From Betaproteobacteria bacterium (lineage in GTDB: Bacteria; Pseudomonadota; Gammaproteobacteria; Burkholderiales; Casimicrobiaceae), in contig JAAFJA010000006.1 of assembly GCA_013298765.1 (NCBI GenBank), positions 163,782 to 227,781 on the forward strand: a DNA stretch of 64,000 bases. The letters run 5' to 3'. The position numbers were made by a program, and so were the translations under genes. A model generated the notes under the pieces. It did no database searches, was not told the origin of the DNA, and worked only from the letters and a program-made list of their open reading frames with translations. Shown piece by piece: positions 1-9,167 of the stretch (positions within the stretch are counted from its first letter, which is position 1; every line of letters begins with the position of its first letter).

Positions 1-2661
1 CTTCTTGTCAGCAAGGTTGATCACCGACGCGCGAACGGTCAGGTCCTTGTTGAATTCGTAGCCAGCCGACAGATCAAACGTTGTACGCGATCCAGCACGG
101 GTTGGGTAAACACCGGTTTGGAAGCGTGGGTCGTTGGTCGTCGCGAAGAACGATGCGCCGAGGAGCCCTTGATAGAGGCTGTGCGTGTAGTTCGCGGTCA
201 GCGTGGTGTTCCAAGGGCCACGTGTGAAATCAACCGAAGCGTAGCCGCGTACGCGAGGCAGCGAGCCATTCACATCGTTGCGACCTACCGCGGTCGAGCC
301 TTCAACATCAAACTTCTCGATGTACGAGCCACCTGCACGTACCCCGAAGCGACCGAGTTCCGTGTTGAAGCGGAAGTTCATGTCGAGGTCAAGACCCTGG
401 GTCTTCACTTCGTTGAGGTTCGTGTAGTTCGTCGATACCGAAACAATGTTGTTCGTTACGGGGTCACGGGTGACCGTGCCTTGGCGAACGCCATTGATGA
501 TGCCGTTGTTGTTCACAAGCGTTTGGAAGCCGTAGGAGCTGATTTGATCAGTCCATTTCAACTGATACCACGTGATACCAATGTTGAGATCGCGCGTAGG
601 CTCGATCACGGCACCGATGGTGCTGCTCTTTGATTTCTCAGCGCGCAGATTTGGGTTACCTGCGAATACGCCAGAGATGTTGATACCCGTTTGGCTAGTC
701 ACTGGGTCGTTCACTTGAACGAAGAAGGTAGCGACCGATGGCGAAATCTCAGGCAGCGTTGGCGCACGGAAACCTTCACCCCAGTTGCCGCGAATCACGA
801 GCTGTGGCGATACTTTCCACTTCAAACCCACTTTAGGCACGGTTGAGTTGCCGTAATCGCTGTAGCGATCCGAGCGAACTGCGAGCTGGCCTTCGAGTGA
901 ACGAAGGATCGGCAAGCCCACTTCAGCGAACACAGCGGTGCTGTTGCGATCGCCGTTAGTGCGGGTGATGCCTTGGCCGAGGACCAGACCGCCGAGAGCG
1001 ATCGCCGCTGGAGAATCATTGAGCTTCTCGCTACGGTACTCAGCACCTACTGCGAGGCCGACGTTGCCGCCAGGAAGGCGCAGGCCGCTGATCTCGGTGG
1101 ATGCACGGGTATCGACAAAGAACAACTCAGACTCTGACTGACGGTCAAAGTTAGCGCGGATCGAATTGCGAACCGCAGCGCTATTGCCCGATGAGTTGTT
1201 GAGGTTGTAGGTCGACGCGGTTGACGTAGGCACAGGTGGCTGCGCTGCAGTTGAAATACCAAATGCCGAGCTCACGCCGTCGATACGAAGGCGATTGAAG
1301 TTCGACGAGGTGACTTCGTTTTTCGACCAACCGACTGCAGTTTCGCCATCCCAGCTGCCGACGTTCCACTTCACGCCCGCAAGAGCACGCAGCGTGTCGG
1401 ATTTGATGCTGGTGTCGCGGGTGCCCATGTCGTTCAATGCGCCAGCGTAGCGTGCGATTGAGTTAAATGGGTTTCCGGCAACGCCTGGAGCAAAGTTAAC
1501 GGTATAGGTGAATGGACGGAGACCTACAGCAGTTTGTGTAAGACCTGTCGTATTGAAAAACGGCTGAGTAAAGACCTGACGGCTCTTTACTTGCGAGATT
1601 CCCAGCTCAGCGAAACCTTGCAACGATGGCGAGATTTCGAGGGTGCCGCGGAGCAGGCCGCCTAGACGCTCTGTTTCTGGCAGCGCCGTGATCGCCTTGT
1701 TTTGATCGTACGTACAGAACGTGTTGGTCTCGGCTGCACGCGCGGTGAACGCTGCAATGTTTGCCGCACTCTGGTTGGTCGAGAGATTGATCAAACCTGC
1801 TGCAACTGCCTGCGGGCCGTTCATCACGGTACCACCTGCAGCGGCACAGTTGTCAACAGCGCGGAAGTTTTGTGTTGCTGCACCAGCAGCGGTGAACTGC
1901 TGCCACGTGCCGAGGCCCGTGAGGTTCACGAAATTACGACCGCCGTCTTGACCGCGGAAGTCACGCGTCTTGCCGAACTCGGTGTCGGACAACAGCACGA
2001 GATCGCGCTTGTAGTAATCAACGACGCCGAGAACCGAGAAACGGTCGCGCGCGAGGTCACCGAAGCCGCCCGTCAATGCAAAACGGTAGTCGTTTTTGCC
2101 TGCGGCTTCGCCTGCGCTTGCGGCGATTTCCACGCCTTTATAGTCTTTGCGAAGGATGACGTTAACTACGCCTGCGATCGCGTCGGAGCCGTAAATGGCC
2201 GATGCGCCGTCTTTCAGGACTTCGATACGCTCAACGGCGCTCGAAGGAATCGAGTTCAAGTCAACAAACGTGTCTTGCAGGTTTTGTGCAAAACCGTAGC
2301 CAGCGGTACGGCGACCGTTGATCAAGACGAGCGTTGCCTTTTGGCCCAGGCCGCGCAGCGAGATGCCAGATGCGCCAGGTGCGAAGCTGTTTGAAAAGCT
2401 CTCGTTGTAGCTGTTACCGCTGTTTGCGGGAACGTTACGGAGCACTTCAGCGATCGTCGGTTGGCCCGACTTTTCGATCTGTTCACGCGTAATCACGTCG
2501 ACCGGTGCAACAGTCTCCGTATCCACACGCTTGATGTTCGAACCGGTCACTTCGACCTTTTCGACTTTTTGCGGTTGCTGAGGTTGGGTTTGCGCGACGG
2601 CAAAGCCCGAGGCAATAAACGTTGCCGCGATGGCAACTGCCAGCTGTTTCTTTTGGATCAT
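1..2661 (-). CDS. TonB-dependent receptor (3' end outside window)
   Basis: Outer-membrane active-transport receptor; the substrate cannot be told from sequence. Reading from an ATG at 2661, a signal peptide of about 23 residues ends in FAVAQ, followed by a spacer (QPQKVEKVEVTGSNIKR) and a plug domain with the typical segments SLRGLG, LVLINGRR, VERIEVLKDGASAIYGSDA and NVILRK. The remaining frame down to base 1 is open and ends in a barrel segment with NLADKK, so probably only a few dozen C-terminal residues lie beyond the window. It is a tandem paralogue of the next receptor gene (3106-5811), transcribed the same way, with closely similar plug domains. The plug style (GSNIKR, FAPGxxxxSLRGLG) resembles large receptors common in Xanthomonadales and Burkholderiales. 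Family assignment is secure; substrate is unknown. Confidence 0.93.
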   Translation of the reverse strand, partial: MIQKKQLAVAIAATFIASGFAVAQTQPQQPQKVEKVEVTGSNIKRVDTETVAPVDVITREQIEKSGQPTIAEVLRNVPANSGNSYNESFSNSFAPGASGISLRGLGQKATLVLINGRRTAGYGFAQNLQDTFVDLNSIPSSAVERIEVLKDGASAIYGSDAIAGVVNVILRKDYKGVEIAASAGEAAGKNDYRFALTGGFGDLARDRFSVLGVVDYYKRDLVLLSDTEFGKTRDFRGQDGGRNFVNLTGLGTWQQFTAAGAATQNFRAVDNCAAAGGTVMNGPQAVAAGLINLSTNQSAANIAAFTARAAETNTFCTYDQNKAITALPETERLGGLLRGTLEISPSLQGFAELGISQVKSRQVFTQPFFNTTGLTQTAVGLRPFTYTVNFAPGVAGNPFNSIARYAGALNDMGTRDTSIKSDTLRALAGVKWNVGSWDGETAVGWSKNEVTSSNFNRLRIDGVSSAFGISTAAQPPVPTSTASTYNLNNSSGNSAAVRNSIRANFDRQSESELFFVDTRASTEISGLRLPGGNVGLAVGAEYRSEKLNDSPAAIALGGLVLGQGITRTNGDRNSTAVFAEVGLPILRSLEGQLAVRSDRYSDYGNSTVPKVGLKWKVSPQLVIRGNWGEGFRAPTLPEISPSVATFFVQVNDPVTSQTGINISGVFAGNPNLRAEKSKSSTIGAVIEPTRDLNIGITWYQLKWTDQISSYGFQTLVNNNGIINGVRQGTVTRDPVTNNIVSVSTNYTNLNEVKTQGLDLDMNFRFNTELGRFGVRAGGSYIEKFDVEGSTAVGRNDVNGSLPRVRGYASVDFTRGPWNTTLTANYTHSLYQGLLGASFFATTNDPRFQTGVYPTRAGSRTTFDLSAGYEFNKDLTVRASVINLADKK

Positions 2662-2687
2662 GGCCACTTTTCCAAGCTTGTCCGGTT

Positions 2688-2723
2688 GGACGGTTGATAA
2701 ACGACCTCTAAATTTTGTCATCG
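2688..2723 (-). promoter_or_regulatory. Leader segment conserved between the two tandem TonB receptor genes
   Basis: The 20 bases at 2688-2707 (ggacggttgataaacgacct on the plus strand) recur exactly at 5837-5856, each just upstream of a TonB receptor start. In both places TGTCATCG follows at the same 28-base offset. On the coding strand the core reads GTTTATCAAC, a near-palindrome of the form GTTNATNAAC, as an operator might. It lies 27-46 bases before the ATG, so it is in the 5' leader or the promoter. Shared ancestry of the duplicated genes is the alternative explanation. Confidence 0.5.
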
Positions 2724-2980
2724 CTTAGCAACAAGCCCCGGATAGGACGGCAGTCGTTTAAATCCTAGGCAAGCGAGCCCAACTAGTTGGCGAGTGCTCA
2801 CAAATAATCTCATAACCAATTGATTTACAATGCTATTTTCGACGAGAACAGTTCAAAACTGAGCTTCGGCTTGTGCCTCATTCTCCGACTCCTCCGCGAA
2901 GAATCTCAAAGTGAATTAGGCTTATTTCGCTCGATTAAACTGGGGCTAGGTGACGATTTAGACGCGAGTCAATAAAATAT

Positions 2981-3020
2981 AAAAAACGCTGAGAACCCCA
3001 AAATGAGGCCTCTCAGCGTT
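2981..3020 (-). terminator. Rho-independent terminator of TonB receptor 3106-5811
   Basis: A perfect 10-bp inverted repeat (AACGCTGAGA at 2985-2994, TCTCAGCGTT at 3011-3020) is followed, in the minus direction, by six T residues (plus-strand A run 2981-2986). It lies about 85 bases beyond the receptor stop codon. Confidence 0.85.
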
Positions 3021-3105
3021 AGATGCTTTTTCGACTCGTTGCAGCGTTACAACAAAGAACTACATCGAGCTCGCCGACGCGTAGGCATCGGCGAAAAGCG
3101 GGCGT

Positions 3106-5811
3106 TTAGAACTTGTAGCGAACCGAGCCGTACCAGTAGGCACCGCGTGGGTTGTGTACCGACGATGCGAAGCCGTACCAGTTTTCGTTCGAGAACGGCG
3201 GCTTCTTGTTGGCGACGTTTTGTCCGCCCAACGAAAGCGTCAAGTTCTTGAAGCCGGTGTAGCGAACTTGGGCGTCGATCGTCATGTGGTTGCCGATCTT
3301 CACTTCCTGACCGGCGGCTGTGCGGAAGTCCGCAAAGCCTGCGACCGTATTCACGGAAACGGTGGAACCCCACGCACCGCGTGTCCAGTTGCCGCTGATC
3401 GTATGGCGCCAACGCGGGAACTCCCACGTATCGACCAATTCAGCCAATGGCTGACCTGGGTTCAGCTGACGCTTCAGGCTAATCATGTAGGTGTAGCCAT
3501 TCACAACTTCCAGCTTGCCCATGTTGCCAAGTGCAAAGGTCGTGCGCAGATCAACGTCGACACCATCAGTTTTTTGCTGCGAAGCGTTGAAGAACGTGCG
3601 GGTGATGCCAGGCACCAAATCGCCGGACGTGCCGCGCAAGCCGGCACGCGCGTTTGCTGCAATGTCGTCCGCCGTACGTGCGCCACGTGTCACGGCGCCT
3701 GGGAACAACGCCTCGTTGGCAAGGATAAAGGGAGCCGTCGGCGCGAGAATCCGATTGTCGTGCTCGATGCTGTAGTAATCGATGCCCAACGAGACGTTAC
3801 GTGTTGGCTCAATCACGAACCCGAGAGAGTAGCTCTTCGACTCTTCAGGCTTAAGCGAGGTGTTGCCCAAGAAAATCGAGCGAACCTGCGCGGCAACGCC
3901 TGTACCCGTCGAGCCGCAAATTGCGACCGTGCGCGGATCGGTAGCGCCCAAGCCTGCTCGGTAGTCGTTACAGCGAGGCCCATCGGAAACGCTTGGGAAC
4001 GACGTAGATTCGCCAAGGAAGAGCTCAGCGAGCGATGGCGCGCGGAAGCCTTCCGCATAGCCGCCGCGTACGAGGAGATTGCTGTTAGGACGCCATGAGA
4101 GCGAGACCTTTGGCGTCGTGGCCGTTCCGAAGTCGGAGTAGCGATCCGTGCGAAGCGCGATCTGCGTCTCAAGTCCTTTGAAGAACGGCAGCGCGATCTC
4201 TGCGTATGCCGAATTCAAATTCCGTCCCCCGCGCACCGCCGTGCCGCCCGAGCCTGTTACCGCGACACGATTTGGGTTCGTCAGTGCGACGCGTGGATCC
4301 GGATCGTCAGCGATACTCTCTTTGCGATATTCGAAGCCTACTGCGATTGCCGCAGCGCCACCGGCCATGTTGAAGAGTTCACGGCTTGCCTTGATATCGG
4401 CGCCTTCAACTTTGCTCACGCCTTTGCGAACAGGGCTAATTTCGATCTTGTCGAGCATGCCAGCGGGGTTTGACCCTGGATTTAACACGCCATAACGAAT
4501 GCCGGTGAAGCCTGCGAGCGTTCCTGCAAAAGCCTCCACCGCGCGCTCTTGAATGATGTAGTTGAAGCCAGTGTTGACTGTTTCGCTACGGCCAAAGTTA
4601 GCAGCAGCTTCGAAGTCCCAGCCCAGCGCAAATCCTTTGAGACCAGCAACAAGGCGCGTCGATTCCGATTCGAGCGTATTCAGACGCTTACCCGCCTCGA
4701 CCCAACGATAGGCAACGGTGGTGAAAGTGGAGCCCGCCGGACGGTCAGGGTGCCCAGTTGCGGCGAACGCGCCTGGTGTCGGCGCGGCGCTAGTGTTGGT
4801 CTCGTTCTTGTTGTACATCGCCTCCAAGAAGGCGGTGAGGTTGTTGTTGATGCGGAAGGTGGCAGCACCAAAAATACCGGCACGCTCCGTTTCGGGCAGC
4901 AGATCGTTATCCGCCGCGAAATCGTACGCACACACATTGCCACCGCCAGCGACACCCAAACTCGCGGCGCTCACGACGCTACCGGCTGGGCACGTGGTGA
5001 ACGGCGTATTTACGTTTCCTGCTCCGCCGGTCCAGTAACCAGGGTTACCAGTCGGTGAACGGAAATCAAGACCGCCTCGACCCGCGCCACGCACACGTTG
5101 ATCGGCGATGCGCGAAAAGTCACGCTGCTGCGAATTGAGCTTATCGCGCTTGTAGTAGTCGAGCGTGACCATGGCGTTAAAGCCCGTTTTCGCCAAATCG
5201 CCAATACCGGCAGCGATCGATGCACGGGTTTCGCCCGCGCCACCGTCTTTCGAGTCACCTACCGACGCCGCAACTTCCACGCCTTGGAAATCTTTGCGAA
5301 GGATGACGTTAATCACGCCAGCGATAGCGTCAGAGCCATAAATCGCGGACGCACCGTCTTTCAACACTTCAATCCGCTCAATTGCGGTGACCGGAATCGC
5401 GTTCAGGTCAACGAAGTTTTCATTCAAGTTTTGCGCAAAGCCGTAGTTTGCAATGCGGCGACCGTTCAACAAAACGAGCGTCGTGTTTGCGCCTAAGCCG
5501 CGGAGCGATACGGCTGCTGTGCCGGGCGCGAACGTATTGCCCGCACTGCTGGCTTCTCCGAAGGAGCCACCGCTAATTACTGTCAGCGTTTGCAGCAGCT
5601 CGTTAACAGTGGTCTTGCCCGAATTCTGAATGTCCTCACGCTTGAGCACGACGACTGGCAGCGGTCCTTCGGCATCAATCCGCTTGATGTTTGAGCCTGT
5701 GATCTCGATCTTTTCAACTTTTTGTGCTGCCGGCTGCGATTGCGCATGCGCAATCCCGACGACGGCAAACGTCGCCGCGATCGCAACGGCAAGTTGCTTC
5801 TTCTTCACCAT
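3106..5811 (-). CDS. TonB-dependent receptor
   Basis: A complete 901-residue outer-membrane receptor. A signal peptide (MVKKKQLAVAIAATFAVVG, cleavage near AHAQS) is followed by EITGSNIKRID, a plug domain (about residues 50-170) with SLRGLG, LVLLNGRR, IERIEVLKDGASAIYGSDA and VINVILRKD, and a long barrel with the motif FRAPSLAELF and a C-terminal aromatic end (YGSVRYKF), as expected for Bam-dependent insertion. The plug closely matches the neighbouring receptor, so the pair is probably a local duplication. Its own terminator follows at 2981-3020. The leader at 5837-5872 matches the upstream region of the partner gene, suggesting shared regulation. The transported ligand is unknown; no transport, enzyme or anti-sigma genes adjoin to hint at it. 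Confidence 0.95.
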   Translation of the reverse strand: MVKKKQLAVAIAATFAVVGIAHAQSQPAAQKVEKIEITGSNIKRIDAEGPLPVVVLKREDIQNSGKTTVNELLQTLTVISGGSFGEASSAGNTFAPGTAAVSLRGLGANTTLVLLNGRRIANYGFAQNLNENFVDLNAIPVTAIERIEVLKDGASAIYGSDAIAGVINVILRKDFQGVEVAASVGDSKDGGAGETRASIAAGIGDLAKTGFNAMVTLDYYKRDKLNSQQRDFSRIADQRVRGAGRGGLDFRSPTGNPGYWTGGAGNVNTPFTTCPAGSVVSAASLGVAGGGNVCAYDFAADNDLLPETERAGIFGAATFRINNNLTAFLEAMYNKNETNTSAAPTPGAFAATGHPDRPAGSTFTTVAYRWVEAGKRLNTLESESTRLVAGLKGFALGWDFEAAANFGRSETVNTGFNYIIQERAVEAFAGTLAGFTGIRYGVLNPGSNPAGMLDKIEISPVRKGVSKVEGADIKASRELFNMAGGAAAIAVGFEYRKESIADDPDPRVALTNPNRVAVTGSGGTAVRGGRNLNSAYAEIALPFFKGLETQIALRTDRYSDFGTATTPKVSLSWRPNSNLLVRGGYAEGFRAPSLAELFLGESTSFPSVSDGPRCNDYRAGLGATDPRTVAICGSTGTGVAAQVRSIFLGNTSLKPEESKSYSLGFVIEPTRNVSLGIDYYSIEHDNRILAPTAPFILANEALFPGAVTRGARTADDIAANARAGLRGTSGDLVPGITRTFFNASQQKTDGVDVDLRTTFALGNMGKLEVVNGYTYMISLKRQLNPGQPLAELVDTWEFPRWRHTISGNWTRGAWGSTVSVNTVAGFADFRTAAGQEVKIGNHMTIDAQVRYTGFKNLTLSLGGQNVANKKPPFSNENWYGFASSVHNPRGAYWYGSVRYKF

Positions 5812-5836
5812 ATTGGTCCCCGTAAATGTCCAAAAA

Positions 5837-5872
5837 GGACGGTTGATAAACGACCTGTCCAGTCTGTCATCG
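5837..5872 (-). promoter_or_regulatory. Second copy of the conserved TonB-receptor leader
   Basis: Bases 5837-5856 are identical to 2688-2707, and TGTCATCG follows at the same offset. It sits 26-45 bases before the start codon at 5811. The flanking bases differ between the two loci, so the conserved block stands out from its surroundings. Confidence 0.5.
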
Positions 5873-6220
5873 GAATGAAATATTCTGAATAAGAGCTAAT
5901 ACTTAGAGGCCACAGACCGAAAAAGACGAGCCCTCCACAACGCGACACCCACCTTCTGTAAGCATTTGATTTATCGTGCAAATCAGGAGCTCACGGAAAC
6001 CGCTACCGTCAGACGGAAACCGATTTACAGCCCCCGTCAGGGCGTCTCACGTATACAAGTTTTTACCCCTAGGCCAAGTTAAATTTGGCATGGCTGCAAG
6101 TAAATGTTGATCCGAAGCACACGAAAATCGCCCCTAGCCCACAGTAGTTAGGGCGTTAAACTAAGTTCCTTTATCGAAAATCGTTGTAACAACGCAACGC
6201 TTTCGTTCGTGGCAGCACCG

Positions 6221-6248
6221 CGAAAGAAAAACGCCCACGAGGGGCGTT
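6221..6248 (-). terminator. Rho-independent terminator of the peptide ABC operon
   Basis: Inverted repeat AACGCCC (6230-6236) / GGGCGTT (6242-6248), with TTTTTCTTTC following in the minus direction. It lies about 30 bases after the stop codon of the ATPase gene, the last gene of the operon. Confidence 0.8.
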
Positions 6249-6276
6249 CTTAACAAAGTTGTCGCCGATTGGCGGC

Positions 6277-7965
6277 CTACATCGCGCCGAGCCCCTTTGG
6301 AATCGAATCGAGAAGCTTCTTCGTGTAGTCATGTTTGGGTGCGGCATAGAGCACGTCGGAGTTTTCATGCTCGACCACTTCGCCATTACTCATGACCATC
6401 ACCTCATCGCTCATGTATTTCACAACCGCGAGATCGTGCGAGATGAAGATGTAGGAGAGGCCGAATTCATCCTGCAAATCTTGCAACAGATTGAGCACCT
6501 GCGCCTGCACCGAAACGTCAAGCGCGGACACTGATTCATCGCAAATGAGGATGTCGGGCTTCATCGTCAAGCAGCGCGCGATCGCGATCCGCTGGCGCTG
6601 CCCGCCCGAGAACTCGTGCGGGTATTTGTAGAAGCTCATCTCAGGCAGGCCCACTTTCGACAGGAGCTCGAAGGCCATTTTTGAGCGATCTTCGCCACCC
6701 TTGCCGATGCCATGAATGATCATCGGCTCCATCAGGATTTGACCGACCGTAAAGCGTGGATTGAGCGACGCGTACGGGTTCTGGAACACGATTTGAATTC
6801 GCTTCTTGTACGGAAGAAATTCCTTCTCCGTCATCGCGAAGATGTTCTTGCCGTCAAACCAAGCCTCGCCCTTCGTCGCGTCATGCAGCCGCATGACGGT
6901 TAAGCCAACGGTTGTTTTTCCAGATCCCGATTCGCCCACCAAGCCAAGCGTTTTGCCTTTACGAAGCTTGAACGAAACATCTTTCGCGGCGTGGAATGTT
7001 TTCTTGCCAAACAGGCCCTCGCGCGAATAGAAATCTTTGCACAGCCCCTTCACTTCGAGAACCACAGGATCGGCATCGCTCACGCCTCGCGCGCGCTGCT
7101 CTCTGCGCATCGCTTCCGCGCGGCCCGCCATAAAATCTTCGATCACAGGAAGTCGCTTTGGCCGTGAATCCACGGCCGGACGGCACGACAAAAGCGCCTT
7201 GGTGTAGTCGTCCTTCGGAGCGGAGAACACTTCTTTGGTCGTGCCCTGCTCTTTGATTTCACCATTGCGCATCACGACGACGCGGTCCGCGATGTCGCCG
7301 ACCACAGCCAAATCGTGCGTGATGAAGAGCACGCTCATGCCATGCTTCTTTTGAATCTCAGCGATGAGATCCAGAATCTGCTTTTGAATCGTGACGTCAA
7401 GCGCGGTCGTCGGCTCGTCGGCAATTAAGAGCTTCGGCTCGCAAGCAATCGCCATCGCAATCATGACGCGCTGCTGCTGCCCACCAGACATTTGGTGCGG
7501 AAAGTAATTCACCCGCTCTTCAGCGCTTGGAATGCCCACTTCTTTGAGCAATTCCACCGCACGCTTATCAGCGGCTGCGCCAGTTAGGTTTTTATGCTCC
7601 TTGAGCACTTCTTTGATCTGATAGCCAACCGTAAAGACCGGATTCAGCGAGCTCATTGGCTCCTGAAAAATCATCGAAATCTTGTCGCCGCGCAGTTCGC
7701 GGATTTGTTGCCGCGAGAGCGCCAACAAATTTTTCCCATCGAAATCGATTCGGCTGTCGCTCGATACCTTTGCGTTCTCCTTCGGCAGGAGCCCGAGCAC
7801 GGCAAGGGAAGTCACCGATTTGCCCGAGCCGGATTCGCCGACCAAAGCAACCGTTTGATTTGGCATCACATCAAAGGAGACGCCTTTGAGCGCGTCGAAC
7901 GTATTCGAGCGATCAATACGAAACGATACACGCAAGTTTTTGACTGAAAGAAGGGGCGTAGTCAT
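6277..7965 (-). CDS. ABC transporter, fused double ATP-binding protein (oligopeptide type)
   Basis: A 562-residue protein with two complete ABC ATPase domains in tandem, as in YejF and GsiA, where the fusion replaces separate DppD and DppF subunits. First domain: Walker A GESGSGKS near residue 40, signature SGGQQQR near 160, Walker [13 protein letters not shown]. Second domain: GESGSGKT near 345, SGGQRQR near 455, [12 protein letters not shown]. It powers uptake through the two permeases encoded just upstream (15-base gap), with the lipoprotein binding protein first in the operon. The gene order binding protein-permease-permease-double ATPase is that of yejABEF, but the permeases are of general Dpp/Opp type, so I give no symbol. 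In the second Walker B the residues DES replace the usual DEP, a common variant. Confidence 0.95.
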   Translation of the reverse strand: MTTPLLSVKNLRVSFRIDRSNTFDALKGVSFDVMPNQTVALVGESGSGKSVTSLAVLGLLPKENAKVSSDSRIDFDGKNLLALSRQQIRELRGDKISMIFQEPMSSLNPVFTVGYQIKEVLKEHKNLTGAAADKRAVELLKEVGIPSAEERVNYFPHQMSGGQQQRVMIAMAIACEPKLLIADEPTTALDVTIQKQILDLIAEIQKKHGMSVLFITHDLAVVGDIADRVVVMRNGEIKEQGTTKEVFSAPKDDYTKALLSCRPAVDSRPKRLPVIEDFMAGRAEAMRREQRARGVSDADPVVLEVKGLCKDFYSREGLFGKKTFHAAKDVSFKLRKGKTLGLVGESGSGKTTVGLTVMRLHDATKGEAWFDGKNIFAMTEKEFLPYKKRIQIVFQNPYASLNPRFTVGQILMEPMIIHGIGKGGEDRSKMAFELLSKVGLPEMSFYKYPHEFSGGQRQRIAIARCLTMKPDILICDESVSALDVSVQAQVLNLLQDLQDEFGLSYIFISHDLAVVKYMSDEVMVMSNGEVVEHENSDVLYAAPKHDYTKKLLDSIPKGLGAM

Positions 7966-7980
7966 GAGTTCTCTCCTTCT

Positions 7981-9153
7981 CTACTTAAGCTTTGGATCGA
8001 GCGCATCGCGCAACGAATCGGTAAACAGACTGAATGCAGTCACCAGAATCGCCATAAACAACGTAGCGGCACCAAGCTGCCACCAGTAACCGAGGATTAA
8101 TTCATTCTGTGCTTCGTTGAGCATTGAGCCCCAGCTCACGGTATCAACCCCCACACCAAAGCCCAGGTACGAGAGGATGACTTCGCTCTTGATGAAGATC
8201 ACAACATAGAGCGAGAGCTGCACGAGGATCACGTGCGAAATATTCGGGAAGATGTGCACGAACATTCGACGAGTGTGGCTTGCGCCAATGGCATTCGCCG
8301 CGCGCACGTAATCGCGCGCTTTGTGCTTCATGTATTCCGCTCGAACCACTCGGAAGATACTGGCCCAGCCGGTCAGCCCGAGGATCAGCACGACAGTGAG
8401 AATTCCCTTTTTATTCAATACAGCCGCAATCGCCAACACCAACAAAATGTAGGGGATCGAGTTGAAAATTGAGTAGAACCAATTTAAGAAGTCATCGGTC
8501 TTGCCGCCATAATAACCGGCGAGCGCGCCCAATAAGGTGCCAATCAGCGTGGCCACCAGGGCGGCCGCAAACCCGACGGTGATCGAGGTTTCAGAGCCTT
8601 GCACCACTTTGTCGAATACGCTCCTCCCCCACTTGTCGGCGCCAAACGCGAGACTGCTCAATTTCTCAGCTTCAACTTCGTTTGCGTCGCCGTCGCCCGT
8701 GCGGCCAAGCTTCTTTTTGAGCTCAACGATCACATCGGCTAGCGGGTCAACGATTTTGATTTCGTCAGCACCGGAGCTGGTTGATTGGCCTAGCTGCTGT
8801 TTGAGCTCTGTAATCGTCTCGCGCAGAGGGTCACGGTCATTGACGAACTCGGGGCGCGAGAGACCCGTATCGAGCGATGGGCCGCTGGCGGCGCTTTTAT
8901 TCGATTTCGACAAATCTTCCTGCGCAGCACTCCCTTTAAACCAGGTCGGTGGTGCATAGTTCTTCGCGATCTCGCTGTTCCAGCCGCCCGCTACCAAGCC
9001 AACGGCTGAAGCGAGCGCGAGAAGCAAAAACGTTGCGACGATCACCATCGAAACAATTGCGATCTTGTCTCTGAGCAGTCGCTTCCAGGCGAGCGACCAG
9101 AGTCCTGGTGAGCGCTCGATTCCAATCGATGCAGTATTCACAGCGGTAGTCAT
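7981..9153 (-). CDS. ABC transporter permease, DppC/OppC type, with periplasmic insertion
   Basis: Inner-membrane permease subunit of the peptide ABC importer. After a cytoplasmic N-terminus and a first membrane helix (about residues 33-55), the protein has an unusually long periplasmic loop (about 60-165) before the family segment FGADKWGRSVFDK and the remaining helices. The coupling (EAA) loop is visible as EYMKHKARDYVRAANAIGAS. At 390 residues it is roughly 90 longer than typical DppC, and the extra length is this loop. The loop contains two related segments, DPLRETITELKQQLG and DPLADVIVELKKKLG, which look like a short internal duplication forming charged helices. It lies 14 bases after the partner permease gene and 15 before the ATPase gene. 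Function is secure; the role of the loop is unknown. Confidence 0.93.
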   Translation of the reverse strand: MTTAVNTASIGIERSPGLWSLAWKRLLRDKIAIVSMVIVATFLLLALASAVGLVAGGWNSEIAKNYAPPTWFKGSAAQEDLSKSNKSAASGPSLDTGLSRPEFVNDRDPLRETITELKQQLGQSTSSGADEIKIVDPLADVIVELKKKLGRTGDGDANEVEAEKLSSLAFGADKWGRSVFDKVVQGSETSITVGFAAALVATLIGTLLGALAGYYGGKTDDFLNWFYSIFNSIPYILLVLAIAAVLNKKGILTVVLILGLTGWASIFRVVRAEYMKHKARDYVRAANAIGASHTRRMFVHIFPNISHVILVQLSLYVVIFIKSEVILSYLGFGVGVDTVSWGSMLNEAQNELILGYWWQLGAATLFMAILVTAFSLFTDSLRDALDPKLK

Positions 9154-9167
9154 TCCTGCGCTCCTTC

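Larger units (their letters stand above)
2662..3105. other. Intergenic region between the tandem TonB receptors
   Basis: This 444-base gap holds no credible gene. It contains the conserved leader (2688-2723), an A+T-rich stretch at 2790-2990 likely to carry the promoter of the first receptor, one copy of the recurrent CTAGCCCC-AnTTTAAT motif on the minus strand (2932-2950), and the terminator of the second receptor (2981-3020). Confidence 0.6.
5812..6276. other. Intergenic region between TonB receptor and ABC transporter operon
   Basis: This 465-base gap shows no credible gene on either strand. It carries the leader copy (5837-5872), an A+T-rich section with a GCCCCTAGCCC stretch near 6131-6141 that is loosely related to the recurrent intergenic motif, and the terminator of the peptide ABC operon (6221-6248). 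Confidence 0.55.

Noticed and set aside
3154-4098. Long plus-strand frame antisense to the second TonB receptor
   Set aside because: Cys/Arg-rich translation without motifs; opposite a well-supported receptor gene.
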